47,326 bases of DNA from contig NASX01000039.1 of the NCBI GenBank assembly GCA_002085155.1, forward strand, positions 1 through 47,326, written 5' to 3'. The notes beneath the pieces are model-generated. The model was not told the DNA's origin. It saw only the letters and a list, made by a program, of their open reading frames with translations, and did not search any database. Both the position numbers and the translations under genes were made by a program. Origin of the DNA: Sorangiineae bacterium NIC37A_2. Its GTDB lineage: Bacteria; Myxococcota_A; Polyangia; Polyangiales; Polyangiaceae. Within the stretch, counting starts at the first letter, position 1; each line of letters starts with the position of its first letter. Shown piece by piece: positions 36,515-43,641 of the stretch.

Positions 36515-36981
36515 GGGCGGCGCACCTCTGCGATCGCTTCGACCTCGACAGCGGCCCCCAAGGGCAGCTCAAAAACACCTACGGCAGCGCGGGAGTGCCG
36601 ACCGGCTTCGCCCAGGACTTCGACCATGAGCTCTGAGGCGCCGTTGACCACCAGATGTTGATCCGTGAACCCTTCGGCCGAACTCACGTAACCTCCGAGC
36701 TTCACGATGCGCACGACGGCGTCGAGGGAGCCAAGTTTCCTTGCGAGGGCCCGGAGCACGTTGGCCGCCGCCAGCGCCGCCGCCTTCTGTCCTTCTTCGA
36801 CGGTCAGGTCTTTTCCGAGCTTTCCACGAAGGAGGGCTCCATCGGGGCCGTCGATAGGAAGACAGCCGGAGACAAATGCCAGGTCGCCCGTGAGGACGAC
36901 TGTCTCGTACAACGCAGCAGGTTTCGGCAGGCGGTCGAGGGGAAATCCCAGCTTCTCGAGGATGGCTTCGCGGGTCGTCAT
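36511..36981 (-). CDS. RidA/YjgF/YER057c family protein
   Basis: A 156-residue protein of the RidA family, which hydrolyses reactive enamine/imine intermediates released by PLP enzymes. The sequence GDLAFVSGCLPIDG, GQKAAALAAANVLRALARKL, VKLGGYVSSAEGF and the C-terminal HSRAAVGVFELPLGAAVEVE match; the Arg in HSRAAVG corresponds to the substrate-carboxylate arginine. At 156 aa it is longer than classic RidA (about 128) because of N-terminal residues; it may belong to a YjgF subgroup (Rid6/7-like) rather than RidA itself. I chose the ATG at 36981 (MTTREAILEKLGFPLDRLP). It is first gene of a pair with the alpha/beta hydrolase. pdxH is a few kilobases away, so a PLP-linked role is only suggestive. 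Confidence 0.88.
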   Translation of the reverse strand: MTTREAILEKLGFPLDRLPKPAALYETVVLTGDLAFVSGCLPIDGPDGALLRGKLGKDLTVEEGQKAAALAAANVLRALARKLGSLDAVVRIVKLGGYVSSAEGFTDQHLVVNGASELMVEVLGEAGRHSRAAVGVFELPLGAAVEVEAIAEVRRP

Positions 36982-37090
36982 GAGGAAAGTCCTTCGCACT
37001 TCAGCTCAGGCGGGGAAAACCATAGGCGGGCCGGAACGGATTGTGGAGCCCCACTTCCGCTCCCAGGTGAGCTCGCGCTATGCTCACGCG

Positions 37091-37507
37091 ATGCCAGGCG
37101 GCGGGAGTGCTACCGATCAGATGTTCCAGACCCTCGACCGGTTTCGGTTGGTCTGGCCCAAGCAAGGGTGGAGTTGGGATTACCGGTTCAACATGACCGC
37201 CTCTTCGTTCCACGTCGACCTCCTCCCGGAGGCAGAGAAGGCGCTGCGTGTGGCGTTCCCGGAAGCCTACGACTACCGGACTCTCTCGCGAGCTCCCGAG
37301 CACGTGCGGGAGATGGCGGAGTCGGTCGGGGGCATTCGCGCGGACCAAAGGCTCTATGCGGGCGCGGTGGCAGGACGTCTGGTGCCGGTGGCGCTCTGGT
37401 GGCCCTGGGGTGACGAGATCACGATTTCTTTGCGCGTCGGGCTGACGGGCTACGTCGGCGAACACGATCTGCAGCGGCTCCAGATGACCTTCCACGCGCT
37501 CGGTTGA
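37091..37507 (+). CDS. Small protein of unknown function
   Basis: A 138-residue soluble protein starting at ATG 37091 (MPGGGSATDQMFQTLDRFRL). The frame is open upstream into the RidA-like gene, but residues there are shadow sequence. Distinctive parts are QGWSWDYRFNMTASSFHVDL, ADQRLYAGAVAGRLVPVALW, WPWGDEITISLRVGLTGYVG and a helix EHDLQRLQMTFHALG. No signal peptide, membrane segment or catalytic motif is recognised. The gene is divergent from the RidA-like gene (110-nt gap) and precedes the lipoprotein cluster by about 280 nt. Confidence 0.6.
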   Translation: MPGGGSATDQMFQTLDRFRLVWPKQGWSWDYRFNMTASSFHVDLLPEAEKALRVAFPEAYDYRTLSRAPEHVREMAESVGGIRADQRLYAGAVAGRLVPVALWWPWGDEITISLRVGLTGYVGEHDLQRLQMTFHALG

Positions 37508-37600
37508 GCGCATGGAAGGCTTCGAGGGCTGCCGCGGGAACGCGCGATCTTTGCGCGCGCGCTGACGTGCCAGGCTGGCGCGCTCAGACGCCGGGGATTG

Positions 37601-37614
37601 TGACAAGATTGTCA
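37601..37614. promoter_or_regulatory. Operator-like dyad upstream of the lipoprotein cluster
   Basis: TGACAA-GA-TTGTCA (37601-37614), a 6-bp-arm inverted repeat in a GC-rich spacer, with CATAGT overlapping its right end (37613-37618) as a possible -10. It lies about 170 nt before the first lipoprotein start. The regulator is unknown. Confidence 0.38.
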
Positions 37615-37787
37615 TAGTGGTCGCGCGCCGATCGGAGCGCGGGCCGCGGGAGGTGCGCGTTTCGATGCAGAACGCAGCTGCTCTCACAGCCGGGGCAGAA
37701 TTGGCGCGGATGTTGCTTCGCGCTGAGCGAAGGCCAATCAAGGGAGTACGTTGACGGCGTTCAAATGCTTCCTGAGGGGGACGCTGC

Positions 37788-39416
37788 TTGGTGATAGTTC
37801 TTACAAATAGGGGGTTCTTCTTCGCTTGTGCGGCTTTGGGGCTCGTGATCGCTTGCTCGGCGGGGAGGCCGGTCAGCGACTATGAACCAGGGACGTCGGC
37901 GGGCGGCTCTCCGCTCGGAAGTGGGGGGAGCGGCGCCGTGCCGGTGCCCCCAGAGCAAGAACTCGAGGGATCGTTTCAGGCCCCCGTCGTGAGCGGGCGC
38001 TTGGTGTTTTCGGCGAATCCTTCGAGCAACCGCGTGGCCCAGATCGATGTGGAGACGCTCGCGGTGCGGGTCCTCGATGCCGGGCACGCGCCAACCTACC
38101 TGGCGCCGCTTCCCACGGGGGCGACCGAGGGCGGAGCGCTCGTCCTGAACACGCGGAGCCGAGACGCGAGCCTCTTGCTCCTTTCGAACGAGGAGGCGGG
38201 GGAGACGCGCTCGCTGCGGGTTCCCGTGCACGAAGGAGCGAATTCCTGGGCGATCGGCGCCAGCGGTCGTTTTGCGATCGCTTGGACTGCGAGCGGGGGT
38301 TCGGGTAGCGACGGTCACCAGGACATCACGATCATAGAGCCTTCAGAGAGACCCGACGTGATGCAGCTCGGTGTTGGTTATCGCCCCACCGCGATTCATA
38401 TCTCCGAGGATGAGACGCGGGCTGTGGTTGTCTCGAACCCTGGTCTGACGGTGATTGAGCTGGGTGAGGCGGCGACGTCCGGGGTGCTTCGAGAATACCC
38501 GCTGCCGATGGTGGACGGCGCGCGGGATGTGAGCGTGACGCCGGACGGGCGTTTGGCGCTGGTGCGCCTGCCGGGGCAAGGGTCGCTCTTGATCCTTGAT
38601 CTTGAGACAGGGGAAGAAATAGCGATTCCCTTGCCCGGGGAGCTGAGTGACCTCGATTTGAGCCGCGACGGGGCCCTCGCGGTCGGCGTGATCCGCCCGG
38701 ACGGTCGGGACGACGGTGAGGCGAGTATGGGCGGGGCAGACAACCTGGGGAGCGCAGGTGCGGCTTCGCAGGACGCGCAAAAAAGTCTCGTTCTGACCTT
38801 CCCGCTGGAGCGCATCCTCTCCAATCCGAGTCAGTTCGACGTGGTTGAGGTCGAAGACTTTGTCGGCAGCGTCTCGCTCACCGAGGACCAAAGGAGCATC
38901 CTCGCCTTCACGAACGCGCTCGCGAATCCTCGGGTCTGGATCATTGATGCCGAGACCCGAAGCCAGCGCGCCGTCGACTTGCGAGCGCCGGTGAAGAGCG
39001 TGCTGCCCTCTCCGGATGGCCGTCACGCTGTCGCTGTTCTGAGTCCTCCGTCGGGCAGCACCAGCCGAGGGGCAGTGGCGTTTTTGCCGATCGATCGGCC
39101 TTTACCGCCGCGCATCGAGGGGACGTCGTCGCTGGTTTTCCACGTGGTCTTCTCACCGGAAGGCGACCGCGCGCTGATCACAACAAGAGGTGACTCGAGC
39201 ACCAAGAGCGTGGCGCTCGTCGCAGGGTTCCCGACGCTCTCGGTCCAGAGCTTTGAGCTACCCAGCCTCGCGCTCGCCGCGTTCATCGTGGGGCCCCTCG
39301 AAAAGGGAATCGTCTCCCAAGCACATCCCGAGGGGCGCATCACCTTCATCGACTTGCCGCGAGGCGAAGTCGTCACGCTCACTGGTTATGAACTTGGGAG
39401 CAGGGTCATCGAATGA
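37788..39416 (+). CDS. Propeller-like lipoprotein A of a four-gene surface cluster
   Basis: A 542-residue lipoprotein. The signal peptide ends LGLVIAC (Cys23), and a Gly/Ser-rich linker (GTSAGGSPLGSGGSG) leads to a long repeat region. There, short strand pairs such as FSANPSSNRVAQIDVETLAV recur, along with VGYRPTAIHISEDETRAVVV, VTPDGRLALVRLPGQGSLLI and LSRDGALAVG, a YVTN/WD-type beta-propeller spacing of about 40-50 residues. The C-terminus AHPEGRITFIDL, then GEVVTLTGYELGSRVIE, matches the next protein closely. The start is TTG 37788 or GTG 37791; GAGGGGG precedes it. It overlaps the next gene by four bases (ATGA). No enzyme motif is seen. It probably acts on the outer-membrane surface. Confidence 0.82.
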   Translation: MVIVLTNRGFFFACAALGLVIACSAGRPVSDYEPGTSAGGSPLGSGGSGAVPVPPEQELEGSFQAPVVSGRLVFSANPSSNRVAQIDVETLAVRVLDAGHAPTYLAPLPTGATEGGALVLNTRSRDASLLLLSNEEAGETRSLRVPVHEGANSWAIGASGRFAIAWTASGGSGSDGHQDITIIEPSERPDVMQLGVGYRPTAIHISEDETRAVVVSNPGLTVIELGEAATSGVLREYPLPMVDGARDVSVTPDGRLALVRLPGQGSLLILDLETGEEIAIPLPGELSDLDLSRDGALAVGVIRPDGRDDGEASMGGADNLGSAGAASQDAQKSLVLTFPLERILSNPSQFDVVEVEDFVGSVSLTEDQRSILAFTNALANPRVWIIDAETRSQRAVDLRAPVKSVLPSPDGRHAVAVLSPPSGSTSRGAVAFLPIDRPLPPRIEGTSSLVFHVVFSPEGDRALITTRGDSSTKSVALVAGFPTLSVQSFELPSLALAAFIVGPLEKGIVSQAHPEGRITFIDLPRGEVVTLTGYELGSRVIE

Positions 39417-41026
39417 TTCTCAAAAGGAAAAGAGAGCAAATATCGGCTCGCGCTCGTCTCCTGCCTTTGATCCTCGCTGGGCTGGTCCTTTCGGTGGGAC
39501 TCGCGAGCGGGTGCTCCGCTTCGGAGAGCGGCGGAGCGGACGGTTCATTCGTATGGGACGACCTCGGGAACCTCCCGGGAACGGGCGGCCGCTCGAGCGG
39601 GGGAGATGATGGGCTCACAGGTGATGGACAAGGGGGAGCTCCGCCCTTGCCCGAAGAGCAGGAGGATGAGTCCGCTTTCCGAGCGCCGGTTGCGACGGGC
39701 AGCTTTCTCTGGAGCGCGAATCCTGAGAGCGGGCGCGTGGCGCTGCTCGACGCCCGGGATGCGAGCGTTCGCTTGCTCAGCGCCGGTCTCCGGCCGACGG
39801 AGGTGTTCGGGCTGCCCTCTCCTTCGGGGAAACCTCGGGCCATCGTACAGAACCAAGGCTCCAGCGATGCCTCGATTCTTACGTTCGACGGCGAGTCGAT
39901 CAGCGAACAGCGCATTGTGACGCCCGAGTTTACCAATCGATGGGCCGTTTCGGACGATGGGAAGTGGGCGGTGGCGTTCGGGGTCGAGGAGAAAAAGGGC
40001 TCTTTTGACCCGACCCAGGGGCTTCAGGAGATCGCTGTCGTCGACCTCGAGGACTTTGAGCGACCGCCGGTGCGGCTGACCGTCGGTTACAGGCCGCGTT
40101 CGGTTGTGCTTCGTGAGGAGCGCGCGGTGGTTGTATGCGAGGACGGTATCGCGCTGGTGTCCTTGGGTGACACAGTGGAGCTCGAGGATTGGCTGGAGCT
40201 GGGGCCGGGAGCGGGCCTCGATACTTCGGTGACGGCGGACGGCCTGCGGGCCCTTGTGCGCCACCCGGGGGAGAGCAGCTTCGAAGTTTTCGATCTCGAG
40301 TCCCTGGGCGAGCCCCGCCGCGTCGTGATGGGCGGGAGTGTGACGGATGTGGATCTGACCGATTCCGGGCGAGTCGTGGCTGTAGCGCGGGACGCGGGGG
40401 AGGTTGTCACGTTCCTGCTCGATGAGCTCGATGAGACAGACGCCGCGATCGCGAGGACGACGATTGACGATGCGGTGATCGGGAGCGCGGCGGTGGCGAA
40501 AAACGGCGACCGCGCCGTGCTGTATACGACCGCCGCCCGGGACAAACAGGTCACCGCCATCGACCTGAGACCGGGCGCGGATTTCTTGAAGTCCCGCAAG
40601 GTCTCCATTCAACACGCGATCACCGGGGTGGTCCTGAGCGACGATGGGGCCTCGGCCATTGTTTACGGGCCTGGAGCCGAATCGGGCAAAGGAGCGTTCA
40701 GCGTAGTGACGCTCGACCGGGAACGTTTTGCCCGTGTGGTCGGGACGAACGCGCCGATCCAGGCCGTATCCGTTGCTTCGTTCGGCTTCCTCGTCGCGGC
40801 TCATTCCTCTGCCGTTTCCGAAGCTCACGTAGGCCGGTTGCCGGAGCTCGGAGTGGATCGGTTCGTCCTCGGGAGTCGTCCGCTCTCGATCGGAATCTTG
40901 GAGGCCGAAGGGGTCGGTTATGTCGCGCAGGCGCACCCGGAGGGGCGCATCACGTTCATTGGGATTCGGAGCGGGGAAGTTCGCAGCGTGAGTGGCTACG
41001 AGCTCTCCGCAGAGGTGGTGGAATAA
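39413..41026 (+). CDS. Propeller-like lipoprotein B, paralogue of A
   Basis: A 537-residue lipoprotein. A basic N-terminus and hydrophobic segment lead to LASGC (Cys34), then a Gly/Asp/Ser-rich linker (GTGGRSSGGDDGLTGDGQGG). The propeller-like body parallels protein A: FLWSANPESGRVALLDARDA, RLTVGYRPRSVVLREERAVV, GGSVTDVDLTDSGRVVAVAR. It ends AQAHPEGRITFIGIRSGEVR, then SVSGYELSAEVVE, nearly the same as A. An AFRAPVATG / SFQAPVVSG block after the linker is also shared. The two are therefore tandem duplicates that diverged. It overlaps A (ATGA at 39413) and the next gene (TAATG at 41024-41028). No catalytic motif is seen. Confidence 0.84.
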   Translation: MILKRKREQISARARLLPLILAGLVLSVGLASGCSASESGGADGSFVWDDLGNLPGTGGRSSGGDDGLTGDGQGGAPPLPEEQEDESAFRAPVATGSFLWSANPESGRVALLDARDASVRLLSAGLRPTEVFGLPSPSGKPRAIVQNQGSSDASILTFDGESISEQRIVTPEFTNRWAVSDDGKWAVAFGVEEKKGSFDPTQGLQEIAVVDLEDFERPPVRLTVGYRPRSVVLREERAVVVCEDGIALVSLGDTVELEDWLELGPGAGLDTSVTADGLRALVRHPGESSFEVFDLESLGEPRRVVMGGSVTDVDLTDSGRVVAVARDAGEVVTFLLDELDETDAAIARTTIDDAVIGSAAVAKNGDRAVLYTTAARDKQVTAIDLRPGADFLKSRKVSIQHAITGVVLSDDGASAIVYGPGAESGKGAFSVVTLDRERFARVVGTNAPIQAVSVASFGFLVAAHSSAVSEAHVGRLPELGVDRFVLGSRPLSIGILEAEGVGYVAQAHPEGRITFIGIRSGEVRSVSGYELSAEVVE

Positions 41027-42603
41027 TGAGTAGGTGGGACATTCGACTATTTTCGATCGGAATCTCCCTTTCGCTCTTCGCCTGTGGGGGGAGAGATCCG
41101 AAATGGGACGTCGCTTTCGAACGAGGAAAAACGATAGGGCTGAGCGGCAGCGTGGCCGCTATCGACGAAGGATCCGACGAGCTGATTTTCCTGAGCTCCA
41201 AGAAGCGGAGATCTCTCGAGGTGAATCGGTTCCCGCTCAACGAAGGCGTGAGCTTTATGGCAGCGAGCCAGGACGGGGAGCGGCTCTTCGTGCTTTCGCA
41301 GGGCAAAGTGCCTCGGGTGCGGGCTGAAGATCCGCCACCGACCCTCCAAATCTTCTCCGGCGGGACCAAGCCGAAGCTCGAGCGCGAGCTCGAGCTCGAC
41401 GACCCGATGGGCTCGCTCGCCCTCGATCCGGAGGGGGAGTTCGCGGTGGCTTTTTCCGGGAGTGCCATCGTCACGAATCCGAACGAGCTCGTTCTGATCG
41501 ACCTCAAGGACGAAAAATCGAAGCCCCGACCGAAGACGCTCCGCTCTTTCGGCGGCGCGCCGGTCGGCCTCGTTTTCACGGGGCCACTCGCCATGCCAGA
41601 GGGCGACCCGCGCCGTTTCCTCGTGGCTCGCACCGACCGGGACATCGCCCTCGTCGACCTGAGTCATCTCGAACGAAGTGAGGTAACGGTGCAGCTTCCG
41701 AAGAACTCGGCGGGGACCCGCCTGGCTCCGGAACAAGTCGTCTATAGCGATGGCGATCCGGATGACCCGACGGACGCGCGTTTGGCAGTTCGTCTGAACG
41801 GCAGTTCGGACGTGGTCTTGTGTCAGTTCGCTCCGCCGACCGCCGAAGGGCGCGACTTCTCGCTCCGCGTGAATATCGTGGACGTGGGCGGGGTGCCGAG
41901 TGCGATCGAGTTCGTGCAGACGGACCGAGGGCTCAGGCTCGCGGCGCTGGTCCCCACGCGCTCTCGGGCCACCTTGGTCGATCCCTACACGACCGCGACG
42001 GAGGTCGTGGAGCTGGGCGCGCCTTACTCGCGCATGTCACGCATCACAGGCGCCCTCGACTCTCCCCCGGAGGGCGGAGATGTGGCGCTCCTCTGGGGCG
42101 GGGACGCTCGGCGGATTGCCTTTTGGTCTTTGGGCTCGACGAGCGGAACCCCCTACCGAAGTGTAGACTCGACGGATCTCAGTGTGCCTCTCGCGGCGGT
42201 GCTCGACGTGGGCGGCGTCAATGGCCACTTGAAGGTCCTCCTCTCGAACGATCCTCGGCGCTTCTTCGTCCTCGACCTCGTCAAGCGCGAGTCTTTCCCG
42301 CTCGAGACGCGGAGCGGCGACTACAAGATCAGCGTCGCTCGGGACGGCGGGCGCATCTGGGCGGCAGCTTCAGCGACCGAGGCGGTCTCGATGATCGATC
42401 TTACAGATCTTCATCCGACGTCCTTTACGGCAGGGAGCCAGATCTCTGAGGTGTTCGATATCGCTCGGGACGACGGCGGCCGCGCGATGATCCTCGTGCA
42501 CGGCGCGAGCCAGGGCCTCTCCGTGACCGTCGGAGACGCTTATCAGCCGGATCCCACCGAGTCCGAATACTTCCCCGCACTTCATCTCTGGGGGCTTCGA
42601 TGA
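41026..42603 (+). CDS. Propeller-like lipoprotein C of the surface cluster
   Basis: A 525-residue lipoprotein with a short signal peptide ending SLSLFAC (Cys20). It has no long linker, unlike A and B. The body shows propeller-like repeats: VAAIDEGSDELIFLSSKKRR, MAASQDGERLFVLSQGKVPR, PMGSLALDPEGEFAVAFSGS, VPLAAVLDVGGVNGHLKVLL, ISVARDGGRIWAAASATEAV. The end (YQPDPTESEYFPALHLWGLR) differs from A and B. Distant relation to A and B is probable from the repeat pattern. The start is ATG 41026 in TAATG with the stop of B, and it overlaps the barrel gene by ATGA at 42600. Function is unknown; the coupling argues for a complex with A, B and the barrel. Confidence 0.8.
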   Translation: MSRWDIRLFSIGISLSLFACGGRDPKWDVAFERGKTIGLSGSVAAIDEGSDELIFLSSKKRRSLEVNRFPLNEGVSFMAASQDGERLFVLSQGKVPRVRAEDPPPTLQIFSGGTKPKLERELELDDPMGSLALDPEGEFAVAFSGSAIVTNPNELVLIDLKDEKSKPRPKTLRSFGGAPVGLVFTGPLAMPEGDPRRFLVARTDRDIALVDLSHLERSEVTVQLPKNSAGTRLAPEQVVYSDGDPDDPTDARLAVRLNGSSDVVLCQFAPPTAEGRDFSLRVNIVDVGGVPSAIEFVQTDRGLRLAALVPTRSRATLVDPYTTATEVVELGAPYSRMSRITGALDSPPEGGDVALLWGGDARRIAFWSLGSTSGTPYRSVDSTDLSVPLAAVLDVGGVNGHLKVLLSNDPRRFFVLDLVKRESFPLETRSGDYKISVARDGGRIWAAASATEAVSMIDLTDLHPTSFTAGSQISEVFDIARDDGGRAMILVHGASQGLSVTVGDAYQPDPTESEYFPALHLWGLR

Positions 42604-43583
42604 AACGCAATCATCAACACTCTGCCATTGTCTTTGGGCTTACCCTTTCGTTCCTCGGCGGAGCACGAGCAGCTTCGGCTCAGGAAGGAGGCCCTTCTTC
42701 CGAGTCAGCCTCCGGGGCCCCGGCCGCAGAGGCTCCGGTTTCCGAGAATCCTCCCGGCCAAGAGCGCGCGGTTTCGCAGGAGAACGCGCCTTCGGTCCCA
42801 GGAGCCGCCGGGCCAGGGGAGGCCGGGACGACAGGCGGAGCCCAGCCGGAGGGCGCGGCCCCCGTCGTCGATCCGGATCCGCCTCCCCGAGCGCCGGAGA
42901 GTCCTTTGGCCCCTGAAGTTTCCCCGGTCGCGGCTCCCCCCGAGCTTGTCCCCGAGCCCGCACCGGACCCGAACACTCTCCCCTTCACCTACCACCAGAT
43001 CCATTTCGATCTGCAGGTCTCCTTCGGTCCTGGGTTCTTGACGGACGCGGCAGCGGATCCGTTCACCTCCACCAAGACCTTCGCCCTCGTGGGTGCGCGG
43101 CTCGGTGTGGCCCCGTGGAGCGCAGGGCGCTTCGCCTTCGCGGCGCTCCTGGATGGCGGCTACGGCTCCATGGGAGGGGACGCGCGCGGGACGCGGACGA
43201 GCTTAGAGCTCGGTCTGCTCGGCGTGGGGCTTGAAGCCCGTTACCATTTTCATCATCAATTCTACGGCTACGCTCGGCTATCGCCTGGTGCTGCTTTCAT
43301 TCAGCGGACCGTCATGAACCCGGGACTTCCGCTCCATGGTGGTGAGTGGGCCTTTGCTCTCGGGGGCCACGCGGGAGTGGCTCTGCGCCTCGCGGGCTCC
43401 TCCGATGGTCGCGTGCGAGAGCCGAGAGTCTGGCTGTTTGCGGAGGCGGGGTATCGCTTTACGGAGAGTCGAGCATCGACGCTCAAGCCGGGGCCAGACA
43501 GCGCCGTTGACGCAGAGCTCGAGGCGCCCGGCCTTTCGCTGTCGGGGCCAGATCTCAGCATCGGCGTTGGCCTGACGTTCTGA
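42600..43583 (+). CDS. Outer-membrane-barrel-like protein of the surface cluster
   Basis: A 327-residue exported protein. The signal peptide MKRNHQHSAIVFGLTLSFLG continues to a likely cleavage near ARAASAQ. A Pro/Ala/Glu-rich linker of about 90 residues (APVVDPDPPPRAPESPLAPE and similar) follows. The last 190 residues alternate polar and hydrophobic positions in strand-sized stretches (HFDLQVSFGPGFL, FALVGARLGVAPW, LELGLLGVGLEARYHF, VALRLAGSSD, RVWLFAEAGYRFTE) and end with Phe (SIGVGLTF), the usual C-terminal signature of outer-membrane barrels. The linker probably crosses the periplasm. It is translationally coupled to lipoprotein C and closes the cluster with a terminator. Confidence 0.82.
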   Translation: MKRNHQHSAIVFGLTLSFLGGARAASAQEGGPSSESASGAPAAEAPVSENPPGQERAVSQENAPSVPGAAGPGEAGTTGGAQPEGAAPVVDPDPPPRAPESPLAPEVSPVAAPPELVPEPAPDPNTLPFTYHQIHFDLQVSFGPGFLTDAAADPFTSTKTFALVGARLGVAPWSAGRFAFAALLDGGYGSMGGDARGTRTSLELGLLGVGLEARYHFHHQFYGYARLSPGAAFIQRTVMNPGLPLHGGEWAFALGGHAGVALRLAGSSDGRVREPRVWLFAEAGYRFTESRASTLKPGPDSAVDAELEAPGLSLSGPDLSIGVGLTF

Positions 43584-43601
43584 GAGGGCAAGAGTCCACG
43601 A

Positions 43602-43635
43602 GACGGCGTCTTGGGTCGTAGCCCGGGACGCCGTC
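43602..43635. terminator. Bidirectional hairpin between convergent genes
   Basis: Perfect arms GACGGCGTC (43602-43610) and GACGCCGTC (43627-43635) over a 16-nt loop, with outer AAGAGTC/GAGTCTT elements that nearly pair. It lies between the barrel gene and the convergent repeat-protein gene and has short pyrimidine tails on both sides. Confidence 0.6.
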
Positions 43636-43641
43636 GAGTCT

